Shown: positions 35,374 through 43,439 of the stretch, piece by piece
How the letters are laid out: each line of letters starts with the position of its first letter
Position numbering within the stretch: position 1 is the stretch's first letter
Assembly: GCA_020436165.1 (NCBI GenBank)
Contig: JAGQYI010000074.1
Coordinates: forward strand, 19,731-83,730
Direction: 5' to 3'
Length of the DNA stretch: 64,000 nt
From: Cyclobacteriaceae bacterium
Lineage (GTDB): Bacteria > Bacteroidota > Bacteroidia > Cytophagales > Cyclobacteriaceae
Notes under the pieces: model-generated
What the model was told of the DNA's origin: nothing
The model's input: the letters and a program-made list of their open reading frames with translations, nothing else
Databases searched by the model: none
Program-made: the position numbers and the translations under genes

Positions 35374-36948
35374 ATGAACAAAGGCGTACGTACCATACTA
35401 ATAATCCTACTGGTAATAATTGTACCTTTTTTAATCTATGCCTATTTACAAGTGCGCTCGCTTAGCGATGACGAGAAAATGGCGGACGCCATTTATGAGA
35501 AGCAAATGGAAACCGTGCTTTTCTCCCTCAACCAATATGCCGATGACCGCATGCAGCAATGGGTAAGCAGGCTTTCCAACAAAGCAAACCCAATTATCAA
35601 AAATGCATCCGACCTGGTTTTGGGCAATGAGGCAATTCAATTGCTGGTCATGCGCCATATTTCCAATAAAAAAGATAGCCTCTGCTACAACGACTACGTA
35701 TCTGGCACCAATGGCACACCCGAACAGATAAATGACTGGTATAGCAAAAATGACTCAACGCTCGCAAAACTTACCGACTACCTGAATGCCGGATTTCAAA
35801 AAATCCAACCGGCCAGTGGTTTACCTTCTATTTCAGGGCTAAACCCTGCCCAGGCCGCCATGACGGTTATGATCTATGACAAGGATTCTACACTATACAA
35901 TGCACTTTTTATTTTCGATACCAATTATTGGGTAGAATCTGTCCTGGGCTCAAAAATGCAGGAAATAGCTCAGGATGAGTTTCTTCTATCGGTCATTCAA
36001 AAAACAGAAGATGCGCAACATCCCGATATTTTATACAGCACCGCTCAGTTTGACCCGGCCAGAGAATACATCGAGCGTGCTCTTTGGATATTGCCAAACA
36101 CGTACCTTACCATTCAGTCGAATAATGTAAGTTTATCAGAATTAATTGGGGTCAGAAACCGAACCAACCTGGCATTCCTTTTCTTTTCAATTTCTACGGT
36201 TCTAATTGGCGCTTACCTTATTTTTAAAAACGCCCAAAAAGCCCTTAAGATCGCGCAATTAAAATCAGACTTCGTATCCAACGTTTCGCATGAAATACGA
36301 ACGCCATTATCCTTAATTCGCATGTATGCCGAAACACTCATGCTCGGAAGAGTATCCTCTGAAGAAAAGAAACAAAATTATTACCAGGTCATTCATCGTG
36401 AATCAGGCAGGCTTACCTATCTTGTAAACAACATTCTTGATTTTTCACGAATAGAAGCCAACAGAAAAACCTACCATATGGTGAAAGCTGATATGAACGA
36501 GCTTGTTCAGAAACTTTACGATACCTACGGATATACTTTTAAGGAAAAGGAAATAGAATGTGCATTAATTCTTTTCAAAGAACCAATTCCTGTTCAGGTT
36601 GATGAGCAGGCATTTGAAGAAGCGCTGTCCAACCTTATTGATAATGCTATTAAATACAGCCCAGAGAAAAGCAAAATTCATATTACAACTCGAATTAAAG
36701 ATGGAATGGCATATTGCCAGGTGGCCGATCAGGGTATAGGAATTGCCCAGGAGCATCTTACAAAAATCTTTGAACAGTTCTACCGGGTGGAAGATGCACT
36801 TACGCAAAAAACAAAGGGAACCGGTCTTAGACTTAGCCTTGTGCAACATATAATGAAAGAACACAACGGAGCAGTAAAAGTGGTTTCCAAACCAGGCCAG
36901 GGTAGCACCTTTACGCTCCTATTTCCATTAACAACTGAACCTGCATGA
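35374..36948 (+). CDS. Sensor histidine kinase
   Basis: A two-component sensor kinase of 524 residues from ATG 35374. Membrane segments at about 5-25 and 268-286 enclose a ~240-residue periplasmic sensor of unknown fold; the cytoplasmic part has HisKA with SDFVSNVSHEIRTPLSLIRM and HATPase with LSNLIDNAIKYSPE and DQGIGIAQEH. The G2 box reads KGTGLRLSLVQH where GTGLGLS is normal, so one lid glycine is Arg. The stop codon overlaps the regulator's ATG (ATGA at 36945), so the pair is co-expressed. Confidence 0.94.
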   Translation: MNKGVRTILIILLVIIVPFLIYAYLQVRSLSDDEKMADAIYEKQMETVLFSLNQYADDRMQQWVSRLSNKANPIIKNASDLVLGNEAIQLLVMRHISNKKDSLCYNDYVSGTNGTPEQINDWYSKNDSTLAKLTDYLNAGFQKIQPASGLPSISGLNPAQAAMTVMIYDKDSTLYNALFIFDTNYWVESVLGSKMQEIAQDEFLLSVIQKTEDAQHPDILYSTAQFDPAREYIERALWILPNTYLTIQSNNVSLSELIGVRNRTNLAFLFFSISTVLIGAYLIFKNAQKALKIAQLKSDFVSNVSHEIRTPLSLIRMYAETLMLGRVSSEEKKQNYYQVIHRESGRLTYLVNNILDFSRIEANRKTYHMVKADMNELVQKLYDTYGYTFKEKEIECALILFKEPIPVQVDEQAFEEALSNLIDNAIKYSPEKSKIHITTRIKDGMAYCQVADQGIGIAQEHLTKIFEQFYRVEDALTQKTKGTGLRLSLVQHIMKEHNGAVKVVSKPGQGSTFTLLFPLTTEPA

Positions 36949-37628
36949 TAAAGATACTTATAACCGATGACGAGCCTTCCATGAGGCAAGGGCTTGCAGA
37001 TAACCTTGAATTTGAAGGCTACCACACAGAGGTGGCTTCCAATGGAATGGAAGCACTGGAAAAACTAGGTGGCGAATCATACGATCTTTTGATTCTGGAT
37101 GTAATGATGCCCGAACTTTCCGGTTTTGATGTGTGTAAAAAACTGCGTCAGCAAGGCAATAACATTCCCGTAATTCTACTCACTGCAAAAGGAGAAGAGA
37201 TCGACCGGGTATTGGGTCTGGAGCTTGGAGCAGACGATTATATAACCAAGCCATTTAGTCTTCGTGAATTACTTGCACGTGTAAAAGCAATTTTACGCAG
37301 GTATTCAAATTCCAATACGAGCGCCTCAACAGAAAGAGAAACGATTGGTTTATTGGAGGTTGATTTCGAAAACTATGTGGCCACTTCTTCAGGCAAAGAA
37401 GTCAAACTCTCGCATAAGGAATTTGAAGTACTGCATTTTCTTTGGGAAAACAAGCAGAAAATAGTGAGCAGAGACGACCTGTTGAAAAACATCTGGAAGT
37501 ACGATGAATTTCCAACAACGCGCACAGTCGACAACTTTATTCTGCGTCTTCGTCAAAAGATAGAAAACAACCCTAACGACCCTAAAATCATCCTCACAGT
37601 TCATGGAATGGGGTATAAAATGATATAA
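36945..37628 (+). CDS. OmpR/PhoB-type response regulator
   Basis: A 227-residue regulator. The receiver domain (1-115) has the acidic pair at DDE, the phospho-acceptor Asp52 in LLILDVMMPELSGF, Thr/Ser in PVILLTAKGEE and Lys in DYITKPFSL. The C-terminal winged helix contains LSHKEFEVLHFLWENK and RTVDNFILRLRQKIE. It is coupled to the kinase by an ATGA overlap. The motif found before this operon and before 37739 is a good candidate for its binding site. Confidence 0.95.
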   Translation: MIKILITDDEPSMRQGLADNLEFEGYHTEVASNGMEALEKLGGESYDLLILDVMMPELSGFDVCKKLRQQGNNIPVILLTAKGEEIDRVLGLELGADDYITKPFSLRELLARVKAILRRYSNSNTSASTERETIGLLEVDFENYVATSSGKEVKLSHKEFEVLHFLWENKQKIVSRDDLLKNIWKYDEFPTTRTVDNFILRLRQKIENNPNDPKIILTVHGMGYKMI

Positions 37629-37640
37629 TTCCGATGCTTA

Positions 37641-37690
37641 TGACAACTTGTTACATCTGTTTACCTACCCATGACACACGGTAACATCTT
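37641..37690 (+). promoter_or_regulatory. Candidate response-regulator operator before the retropepsin operon
   Basis: TGACAACT at 37641-37648, ten bases, GTTTAC at 37659-37664, followed by CTACCC; then TGACACACGG and TAACATCTTT at 37672-37691. The first block matches the element at 35290-35313. The repeats TGACA/TTACA/TAACA recur about every ten bases. A -7-like TAGTTTG at 37698-37704 lies just downstream. Confidence 0.55.
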
Positions 37691-37738
37691 TAGAGTTTAG
37701 TTTGAAGTATAAATTCAAAAACTCAAACGACAACTCAA

Positions 37739-38275
37739 ATGAAAAAACAATTTACTCTAGCTATGGTTTTGATAACCTCCCTTGTTGCCAACGTAAGCCA
37801 CGCTCAAATTGTAGCGGTTCAACAAGCTAATTACACGCACAAACCCATCGTAGAAATGACTATTAATAACAAAAAAACATGGGTTTTACTCGACACCGGA
37901 TCTGACATTACAATTCTTGATATCAAATCAAAAAAAGAATTTGGGTTCAATACCTTTGAAAAGGATGGTTATATGGTACCCGGATTTGGTTCTGAAAATA
38001 ACCGATTGCGCAGAGCAACTAATGTAAATCTGATGTTTGGTGACGTTCGCTTGCGTTCAGCCATGTTTGCATTTGATTTAACCACTATTGCAGAATCTAT
38101 TGAAAACAGAACCGGAAAGCGAATAACAGCAATAATAGGAACCAATCTTATGCGAACGTATGGTTTTGTAATAGATATGGGCAACAACTCGGTTGTAATG
38201 TATTGCAAAATCAAAAATAGCGAAGTAAACAAACCCTATTTATTGAGTCTTGAAACTCAAAATGAATTCAACTAA
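37739..38275 (+). CDS. Secreted retropepsin-like aspartic protease
   Basis: A 178-residue exported protein with signal peptide MKKQFTLAMVLITSLVANVSHA. It has the clan AA active-site turn WVLLDTGSDITILD (Asp about residue 49) and the later IIGTNLMRTYGFVIDMGN segment, which match single-domain retropepsins that act as dimers. The protein is short, so a homodimer is expected. It lies immediately downstream of a two-component operon with the same operator motif and 9 bases before the double jelly-roll gene. Substrate is unknown. Confidence 0.87.
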   Translation: MKKQFTLAMVLITSLVANVSHAQIVAVQQANYTHKPIVEMTINNKKTWVLLDTGSDITILDIKSKKEFGFNTFEKDGYMVPGFGSENNRLRRATNVNLMFGDVRLRSAMFAFDLTTIAESIENRTGKRITAIIGTNLMRTYGFVIDMGNNSVVMYCKIKNSEVNKPYLLSLETQNEFN

Positions 38276-38284
38276 AAATAAGAT

Positions 38285-39406
38285 ATGAGCACTCAAAATA
38301 AAACAACACTCACAATGGTTGCTGCATTTTTAATAGCAGCAACCATTCCACTTTTTGCTCAGGAAAACGGTTCCGATAACCGATGGGATGAACCACAAAG
38401 GCGTAACTGGTTTTGGGACTGGTTATTTGGTGAAGATTATCACCAATCCAACCACTATTATACGGATGAAGGTCTCGAAAAAAAGATAAACCTGGCCACT
38501 TACTGGCAGTTTAGCATTGGCGATAATCCGGAGTGGGCGTCTCCAAAATACAAAGACTATAACTGGGAGAAAATTTATGTGCCAGCCAAATGGGAAAACG
38601 AAGGATTTAACGGATATGATGGTTTTGCATGGTATCGCGTACATTTTGATGGCAGGGAATTAAATAAGCAAGAGGCACATTTTCTTTTACCGGGTTTTAT
38701 TGACGATGTGGATGAGACCTATTTGAACGGCACTCTTATTGGCAAAAGCGGAGCCTTACCTCCAAGATTCAGAACGGCCTACAACTACGATAGAAAGTAT
38801 TTTATGTCCAATGAGCTTATAAATTTTGAGGGAGACAACGTAATTGCCATTCGTGTGTATGATGAGGTGCTGGATGGAGGAATTGTTGGAGGGAATCCCG
38901 GGATTTATGCTCAAAAAAATAGCGATATTCTTTTACAGAATTTCTACGGGCCCTGGAGGTTTATCCCTGTGAACAATTCAGAATTCAGCGATCCGGGATT
39001 TGATGATACAAAATGGGAAACCGTGATGGTGCCCTCCAACTGGGACAATCAGGGCTACCGTTCGTTTGATGGTATTGGATGGTACAGAAAAACCTTTGAA
39101 CTCGACTTTAATCCCGATGCCAACAAAAGGTATTACCTTATCCTTGGTAAAATTGACGATTTTGATGTTACCTACTTAAATGGACAGAAAGTTGGAGAAA
39201 CCAATGATGGGGGCAAACTTGGCGAAAGCCAATCGTTCAACAAGATCAGGGTATATGCCATTCCTTCGGGCCTGCTTAAAGCTGATTCGAAAAATGTTAT
39301 TTCCGTAAAAGTTACCGACATCGGAAAAGACGGAGGCATTTACAAAGGCCCCGTGGGTATTGTGGAAGAGTCGGATGTAACCAAGATTATCAGGAGAGAA
39401 TACTAA
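38285..39406 (+). CDS. Secreted protein with two GH2-type jelly-roll domains, no catalytic domain
   Basis: A 373-residue exported protein (signal about 1-25). Two homologous domains follow: about 65-215 with WASPKYKDYNWEKIYVPAKWEN, GFAWYRVHFDG and DETYLNGTLIGKSG, and about 215-365 with FSDPGFDDTKWETVMVPSNWDN, GIGWYRKTFEL and DVTYLNGQKVGET. These are sugar-binding domains as found at the N-termini of GH2 beta-galactosidases, here without a TIM barrel. It probably binds a carbohydrate. It is co-transcribed with the retropepsin and ends before a strong terminator. Confidence 0.86.
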   Translation: MSTQNKTTLTMVAAFLIAATIPLFAQENGSDNRWDEPQRRNWFWDWLFGEDYHQSNHYYTDEGLEKKINLATYWQFSIGDNPEWASPKYKDYNWEKIYVPAKWENEGFNGYDGFAWYRVHFDGRELNKQEAHFLLPGFIDDVDETYLNGTLIGKSGALPPRFRTAYNYDRKYFMSNELINFEGDNVIAIRVYDEVLDGGIVGGNPGIYAQKNSDILLQNFYGPWRFIPVNNSEFSDPGFDDTKWETVMVPSNWDNQGYRSFDGIGWYRKTFELDFNPDANKRYYLILGKIDDFDVTYLNGQKVGETNDGGKLGESQSFNKIRVYAIPSGLLKADSKNVISVKVTDIGKDGGIYKGPVGIVEESDVTKIIRREY

Positions 39407-39435
39407 TCATCACCTGATTTGATTCGCTTCATAAC

Positions 39436-39466
39436 AAATAGCACCTCTTAGGTGCTATTTTGTCTT
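39436..39466 (+). terminator. Rho-independent terminator after the retropepsin/jelly-roll operon
   Basis: Perfect 11-base-pair stem AAATAGCACCT / AGGTGCTATTT (39436-39446, 39450-39460) with a three-base loop CTT, followed by T-rich TGTCTTT. Confidence 0.88.
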
Positions 39467-39504
39467 TCACTGCATTAGTTTAGCAGCAACTAATAGCTAA
39501 AAAA

Positions 39505-40638
39505 ATGAATAAACTAATTCCAACACTTCTACTATTTGCAGCTCTTTTTACCATTTTTCCGAGCTGTACTAACGAAAAAAAAAGCAATCAGGAAGAATCA
39601 GGGACTGATTTACGACTGTTGGTAGGAACCTTTACAGGAAGTGGAAGTGAAGGTATTTATCAAGTTAACTTCAACACGCGCACAGGAGCACTTTCTGAGA
39701 AAAAACGGGTGGTTGAAACGTCCAATCCCGCGTATTTAACCATTAGCAAAGACAGAACGAACGTTTTTTCCGTAAATGAAAATGAAAAAGGGAGTGTTTC
39801 ATCCTTTAAGTGGAATGCAGATAAATCCATGCTGGAACGTATTAGCGAGCAATCCAGCAAAGGCAGCTCTCCATGCTACATTGAACTGAACCAAAAGGAA
39901 GATTTATTGGCTACAGCCAATTATGTTACAGGTAATATTGCTTTATATCCTGTAAATAAGGATGGGAGCATCCAGCCAGCCGTTTCAGTGAAACAGCATA
40001 CCGGCCATGGGCCGGTAGTACCCAATCAGGAGGGACCACATGCGCATTGCGTCCGGTTTTCTGAAGATGGCAGATGGCTTTATGCAGTTGACCTTGGCAA
40101 CGATAAAGTATTAGCCTACCCGATTGTAAATGGCGAAGCTGGAGATGAAAAGGTTGCCTTGGAACTCGATCCGGGAGACGGCCCCAGGCATTTAATTTTT
40201 CATCCAAGCAAAAACATAGCGTTTATCATCAATGAGTTGTCGAGCACTGTTGTATCGGTATCAGTAAATAACCAAACAGGTGAGTTTACCAGAATAGCCA
40301 AGCTAAGCACCCTTCCCAAAGATTACGAAGGCAAAAATGCCTGTGCCGACATCCACATTTCAGGGGACGGGCGGTTCTTGTACGCGTCAAACCGGGGGCA
40401 CAACAGCATAGCTGTTTTTAAAATATCCGGTGATGGTGAACTTGAGAAAATAGCCACTGAATTAGTGCATGGAAATTGGCCCAGGAACTTTACCCTCTCT
40501 CCAAACGAGAATTTCCTTCTGGTGGCCAACAGAAGATCCAACGATATAACTGTTTTTAAGCGGGACCCGGATTCAGGGCTGCTTATTTTTACGGGTGAGA
40601 AAATAGAAATAGATGAACCGGTTTGTTTGAAGTTTTAA
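39505..40638 (+). CDS. Lactonase family (YbhE/7-bladed propeller) lipoprotein
   Basis: A 377-residue lipoprotein with signal ending at SC (Cys21), then a seven-bladed propeller of the 6-phosphogluconolactonase/YbhE family: LLVGTFTGSGSEGIYQVNF at the start, GPHAHCVRFSEDGRWLYAVDLG in the middle, and ADIHISGDGRFLYASNRGHNSI near the end. An exported form would not meet cytoplasmic 6-phosphogluconolactone, so the substrate may be another sugar lactone. No neighbours clarify this. Confidence 0.87.
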   Translation: MNKLIPTLLLFAALFTIFPSCTNEKKSNQEESGTDLRLLVGTFTGSGSEGIYQVNFNTRTGALSEKKRVVETSNPAYLTISKDRTNVFSVNENEKGSVSSFKWNADKSMLERISEQSSKGSSPCYIELNQKEDLLATANYVTGNIALYPVNKDGSIQPAVSVKQHTGHGPVVPNQEGPHAHCVRFSEDGRWLYAVDLGNDKVLAYPIVNGEAGDEKVALELDPGDGPRHLIFHPSKNIAFIINELSSTVVSVSVNNQTGEFTRIAKLSTLPKDYEGKNACADIHISGDGRFLYASNRGHNSIAVFKISGDGELEKIATELVHGNWPRNFTLSPNENFLLVANRRSNDITVFKRDPDSGLLIFTGEKIEIDEPVCLKF

Positions 40639-40640
40639 AG

Positions 40641-40970
40641 GTGAAAAGTAAAGTCATAGGTATATCCGGTTTAATAATTCTAACACTTTGGTTATCTATA
40701 TATTTCTTAAACTTTAACAACCATAAATTATTAGTTGGTAAGACAAGATTTGTTACCGGATATATAGTAGCTAAGAATTTAGTCCCTTATTTTAAAACCG
40801 TAAGATATAAGATTGATTATAAATATATTATTAATGCTGATACTCTTTATGATCATTATTATCTGAATAATAGCGATCTCAGGGTTAAAAAAATAGATAG
40901 TTTGAAATTAGAGGTATCAAAAGAACATCCCTCTGAAAACAAGGTGGTTAGCTTTTATATAAAAAATTAG
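40641..40970 (+). CDS. Small single-pass membrane protein, unknown function
   Basis: Starts at a GTG (40641) 3 bases after the lactonase stop; no ATG is available nearby. The 109-residue product has one membrane segment near the N-terminus (IGISGLIILTLWLSIYFLNF) and an extracytoplasmic part rich in Lys, Tyr and Asn. It resembles DUF3592-like small proteins only in outline, with a VTGYIVAKN strand. Base composition is more A+T rich than the neighbours. It is probably a real gene but unrecognised. Confidence 0.55.
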   Translation: MKSKVIGISGLIILTLWLSIYFLNFNNHKLLVGKTRFVTGYIVAKNLVPYFKTVRYKIDYKYIINADTLYDHYYLNNSDLRVKKIDSLKLEVSKEHPSENKVVSFYIKN

Positions 40971-40975
40971 AATAT

Positions 40976-41386
40976 TTACGGATGTGCAGCCACCCACACT
41001 TCTCCATCTTCAAAAATCTCTTTTTTCCAGATCGGTACGGTTTGTTTCAGGGTGTCGATAATGTATTGGCAGGCCTCAAACCCGGCTGCCCTGTGAGGCG
41101 TTGAAACGGCTATAACCACAGGTATTTCGCTAATATCGAGCACCCCAACCCTGTGGTGCACCGCCACTTTTAGAATAGGCCATCTTTGCTTTGCATCTTC
41201 TGCAATTTTAGTAAGTTCTTTGGTTGCCATAGGTTCATAGGCTTCAAATTCAAGTCGCACCACTTCTTTGCCTTTTGTAGAGTTGCGTACCGTTCCAATA
41301 AACACATTTACTGCACCCCCATTGGGAGATATAACAGAATCAACAATTGCCTGTGTGTTTAAGGGTTCTTCAGTTATCCGTATCAT
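40976..41386 (-). CDS. moaE: Molybdopterin synthase catalytic subunit
   Basis: Large subunit of molybdopterin synthase, which transfers sulfur from MoaD to precursor Z. The 136-residue sequence has GAVNVFIGTVRNSTKGKEV, VAVHHRVGVLDISEIPVVIAV and TPHRAAGFEACQYIIDTLKQ, with the conserved Lys in VPIWKKEIFEDGE. Its ATG overlaps the moaD stop (TAATG). Other molybdenum cofactor genes are outside the window. Confidence 0.95.
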   Translation of the reverse strand: MIRITEEPLNTQAIVDSVISPNGGAVNVFIGTVRNSTKGKEVVRLEFEAYEPMATKELTKIAEDAKQRWPILKVAVHHRVGVLDISEIPVVIAVSTPHRAAGFEACQYIIDTLKQTVPIWKKEIFEDGEVWVAAHP

Positions 41387-41616
41387 TATCCTCCGCTAAC
41401 TGGTGGTATCAGGGCAATTTCATCATTTTCATGCAACGCAAGGTCTTCCTTTGCATACTCGCTATTAACTGCCACCATAAGCGAGTTCAGCTTCTTTATT
41501 CGTGGGTAGGTGGACATCATGAATGCTTTCAATTCGCCAACTGTTCCAATCCCATCCACCTCAAGAATAGGCCCTCCAACAATTTCACGCGTGATACCAA
41601 ACAATTTTACCTTCAT
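41386..41616 (-). CDS. moaD: Molybdopterin synthase sulfur carrier subunit
   Basis: Ubiquitin-fold sulfur carrier of 76 residues, ending in the essential Gly-Gly (IPPVSGG), which is thiocarboxylated. MVAVNSEYAKEDLALHENDEIAL is the typical segment before the tail. It is coupled to moaE through a TAATG overlap. Confidence 0.93.
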   Translation of the reverse strand: MKVKLFGITREIVGGPILEVDGIGTVGELKAFMMSTYPRIKKLNSLMVAVNSEYAKEDLALHENDEIALIPPVSGG

Positions 41617-41717
41617 AAACCTTTTTTAAGACTCCAAATGACAAACCACAAATAAACCTCAAAAACCAGGTTCAAATTTAGCGTTTTGAGATTTGGTATT
41701 TGGATGTTAAAATTCAC

Positions 41718-42812
41718 CTAATAGGTCCTTCCCTTCCATTTTATCTTTCCGGGCCAAAGGTAATACATTAGCGATGCCATTGAAAAAATTACGGAAACCC
41801 AATCCATAATAAAGCTGTCAACCACTGAAAGTTTTATTCTAAGTTTTCGGGCTGCCGAACGCTGAAAACCATACTTTGTCAGCCATTTGGTCAACCAGGC
41901 TATGCCTCCAACAACAGGATTTACAATTAAAAGCGCTATTGCAGCCGGGAAAAAGACTGCCTGAACAATCAAAATAAGCAACATGGGAAACGGTAATTGA
42001 AATGCGCCCCGCATCCAGCGTTTACGCTGAACGATCAGCTCGGAAAATGAGGTTTGAGCACTGCTCATATTAAGTACATTAGCAGAAAACAGATTACGGG
42101 TTTCGTGCCTTTTCTTAACCTGTCTGAACAGCTCCAGATCTTCCGTAACGGAAAAAGGAATGTTCTCGTAACCACCCACTTCATCATAAACCACTCTGCG
42201 AATAGCCATGTTGTTGCCCATGGTGGTAGCCTGGATACCCAAATCGGAGACTACTTTAAGCATGGACGTAGCGTATAGCCATTCAATGCATTGAAACCGC
42301 GAAATAAAATTTGGACCCTCTACGAGAGAAGTTCCTGTAACCAAAGCCAGGTTGTTTGCAATGGCAGCGCCCAGCATAGATTTTGCCCATTGTTTAGGCA
42401 CTGCAATGTCTGCATCGGTTACAAAAAGCCATTCGGCAGCACCAAGCCGAGCCAGCTGTGCAAGTACGTTTGCCTTACCATTGCCTTTGGTAACACGTTC
42501 TTTAATTTGAACCCCATGTACCTGAGCGTACTCCTTTTGGTAACGCTCTATAATACTCCAGGTTCGATCCGTAGAGTCATCATCACCTACCCAAATGTTG
42601 GTCTTGTTTTTCGGATAGTCCAATGCAATTAGAGAATCCAGGCATCTGCCAATGTTCGCCTCTTCGTTGCGGGCAGCAACCAGAATATCAATTTCCGGCA
42701 ACTCGTTCAATTCATCCGTGTCTTCCTTAAAATTTGTCAGCCAAAAAATTAACAGCAGCACATCGGAAAGCAAAGCGATGCCAACCAGAACCAGACATAG
42801 TATTTCTATCAT
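41718..42812 (-). CDS. Glycosyltransferase family 2, membrane-anchored
   Basis: A 364-residue GT2 enzyme. An N-terminal membrane segment (about 4-25) precedes the GT-A fold with LPEIDILVAARNEEANI, DDDSTDRTWSIIERY, the DxD-like VTDADIAVPKQW, and the acceptor motif QRKRWMRGAFQ. Two or three membrane segments follow at the C-terminus. The architecture fits a polysaccharide or glycolipid synthase of the BcsA/IcaA/HAS type. It is coupled to the deacetylase by an ATGA overlap (42809-42812) and is similar to the second GT2 gene at 45589. Confidence 0.9.
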   Translation of the reverse strand: MIEILCLVLVGIALLSDVLLLIFWLTNFKEDTDELNELPEIDILVAARNEEANIGRCLDSLIALDYPKNKTNIWVGDDDSTDRTWSIIERYQKEYAQVHGVQIKERVTKGNGKANVLAQLARLGAAEWLFVTDADIAVPKQWAKSMLGAAIANNLALVTGTSLVEGPNFISRFQCIEWLYATSMLKVVSDLGIQATTMGNNMAIRRVVYDEVGGYENIPFSVTEDLELFRQVKKRHETRNLFSANVLNMSSAQTSFSELIVQRKRWMRGAFQLPFPMLLILIVQAVFFPAAIALLIVNPVVGGIAWLTKWLTKYGFQRSAARKLRIKLSVVDSFIMDWVSVIFSMASLMYYLWPGKIKWKGRTY

Positions 42813-43435
42813 GGCAAGGGTTCAAATGAATATCCGAGGCTTGTAAAATGCTCTATATACCTGGGCAAAACATACTTTAGGTTTTTCTCAGCTTTAAGAC
42901 TGTCATGAAAAACCACAATAGAGCCCGGGTGCGTAGCTTTAATAGAATTGGCCAGGCACTTTTCCTCGTTCAGGTTCCTGTCGTAATCCACAGTAAGCAC
43001 ATTCCACATCAGCAATTTATAGCGCTCGCGCAATGCCTTTGCCTGAGCCGGCCTTATTCGCCCGTGAGGAGGACGAAAATAGAGAGGTTCTTCTCCCCCG
43101 TTTTCCATTATCGCATCCTTGCATAGTCCGGCTTCTACCAGGTAAAGAGAAGTTGGTGTACCCCAGCCACGCACATGATGGTAGGTATGATTCCCAATTA
43201 CATGCCTGCCCTCTACAAGTTTTCGAAAAACTTCGGGATACTTACTTACATTTTCTCCTACCACAAAAAAAGAAGCTCTGATCCCGTATTTGGCAAGAAT
43301 TTCAACAACCCATTCAGTAACCTCAGGAATAGGGCCATCATCAAAAGTCAGGTAAATAACTTTTCCGGCACCAGGAATTTGCCATGTATAACCAGAAAAC
43401 AACTTTTGAAACCAAACAGGGATTTTATGCAGCAT
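42809..43435 (-). CDS. Polysaccharide deacetylase (CE4, NodB-type)
   Basis: A 208-residue CE4 domain protein that removes N-acetyl groups from a polysaccharide or glycolipid. Motifs: TFDDGPIPEVTEWVV (motif 1, catalytic Asp pair), GNHTYHHVRGWG (motif 2, metal-binding His), YFRPPHGRIRPAQ (motif 3), and the final VVFHDS. No signal peptide is obvious; the N-terminus HKIPVWFQKLFSGYTW is moderately hydrophobic. It starts 4 bases after the SpoIIE gene ends and overlaps the GT2 gene, so they likely modify one glycan. Confidence 0.93.
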   Translation of the reverse strand: MLHKIPVWFQKLFSGYTWQIPGAGKVIYLTFDDGPIPEVTEWVVEILAKYGIRASFFVVGENVSKYPEVFRKLVEGRHVIGNHTYHHVRGWGTPTSLYLVEAGLCKDAIMENGGEEPLYFRPPHGRIRPAQAKALRERYKLLMWNVLTVDYDRNLNEEKCLANSIKATHPGSIVVFHDSLKAEKNLKYVLPRYIEHFTSLGYSFEPLP

Positions 43436-43439
43436 GTAT

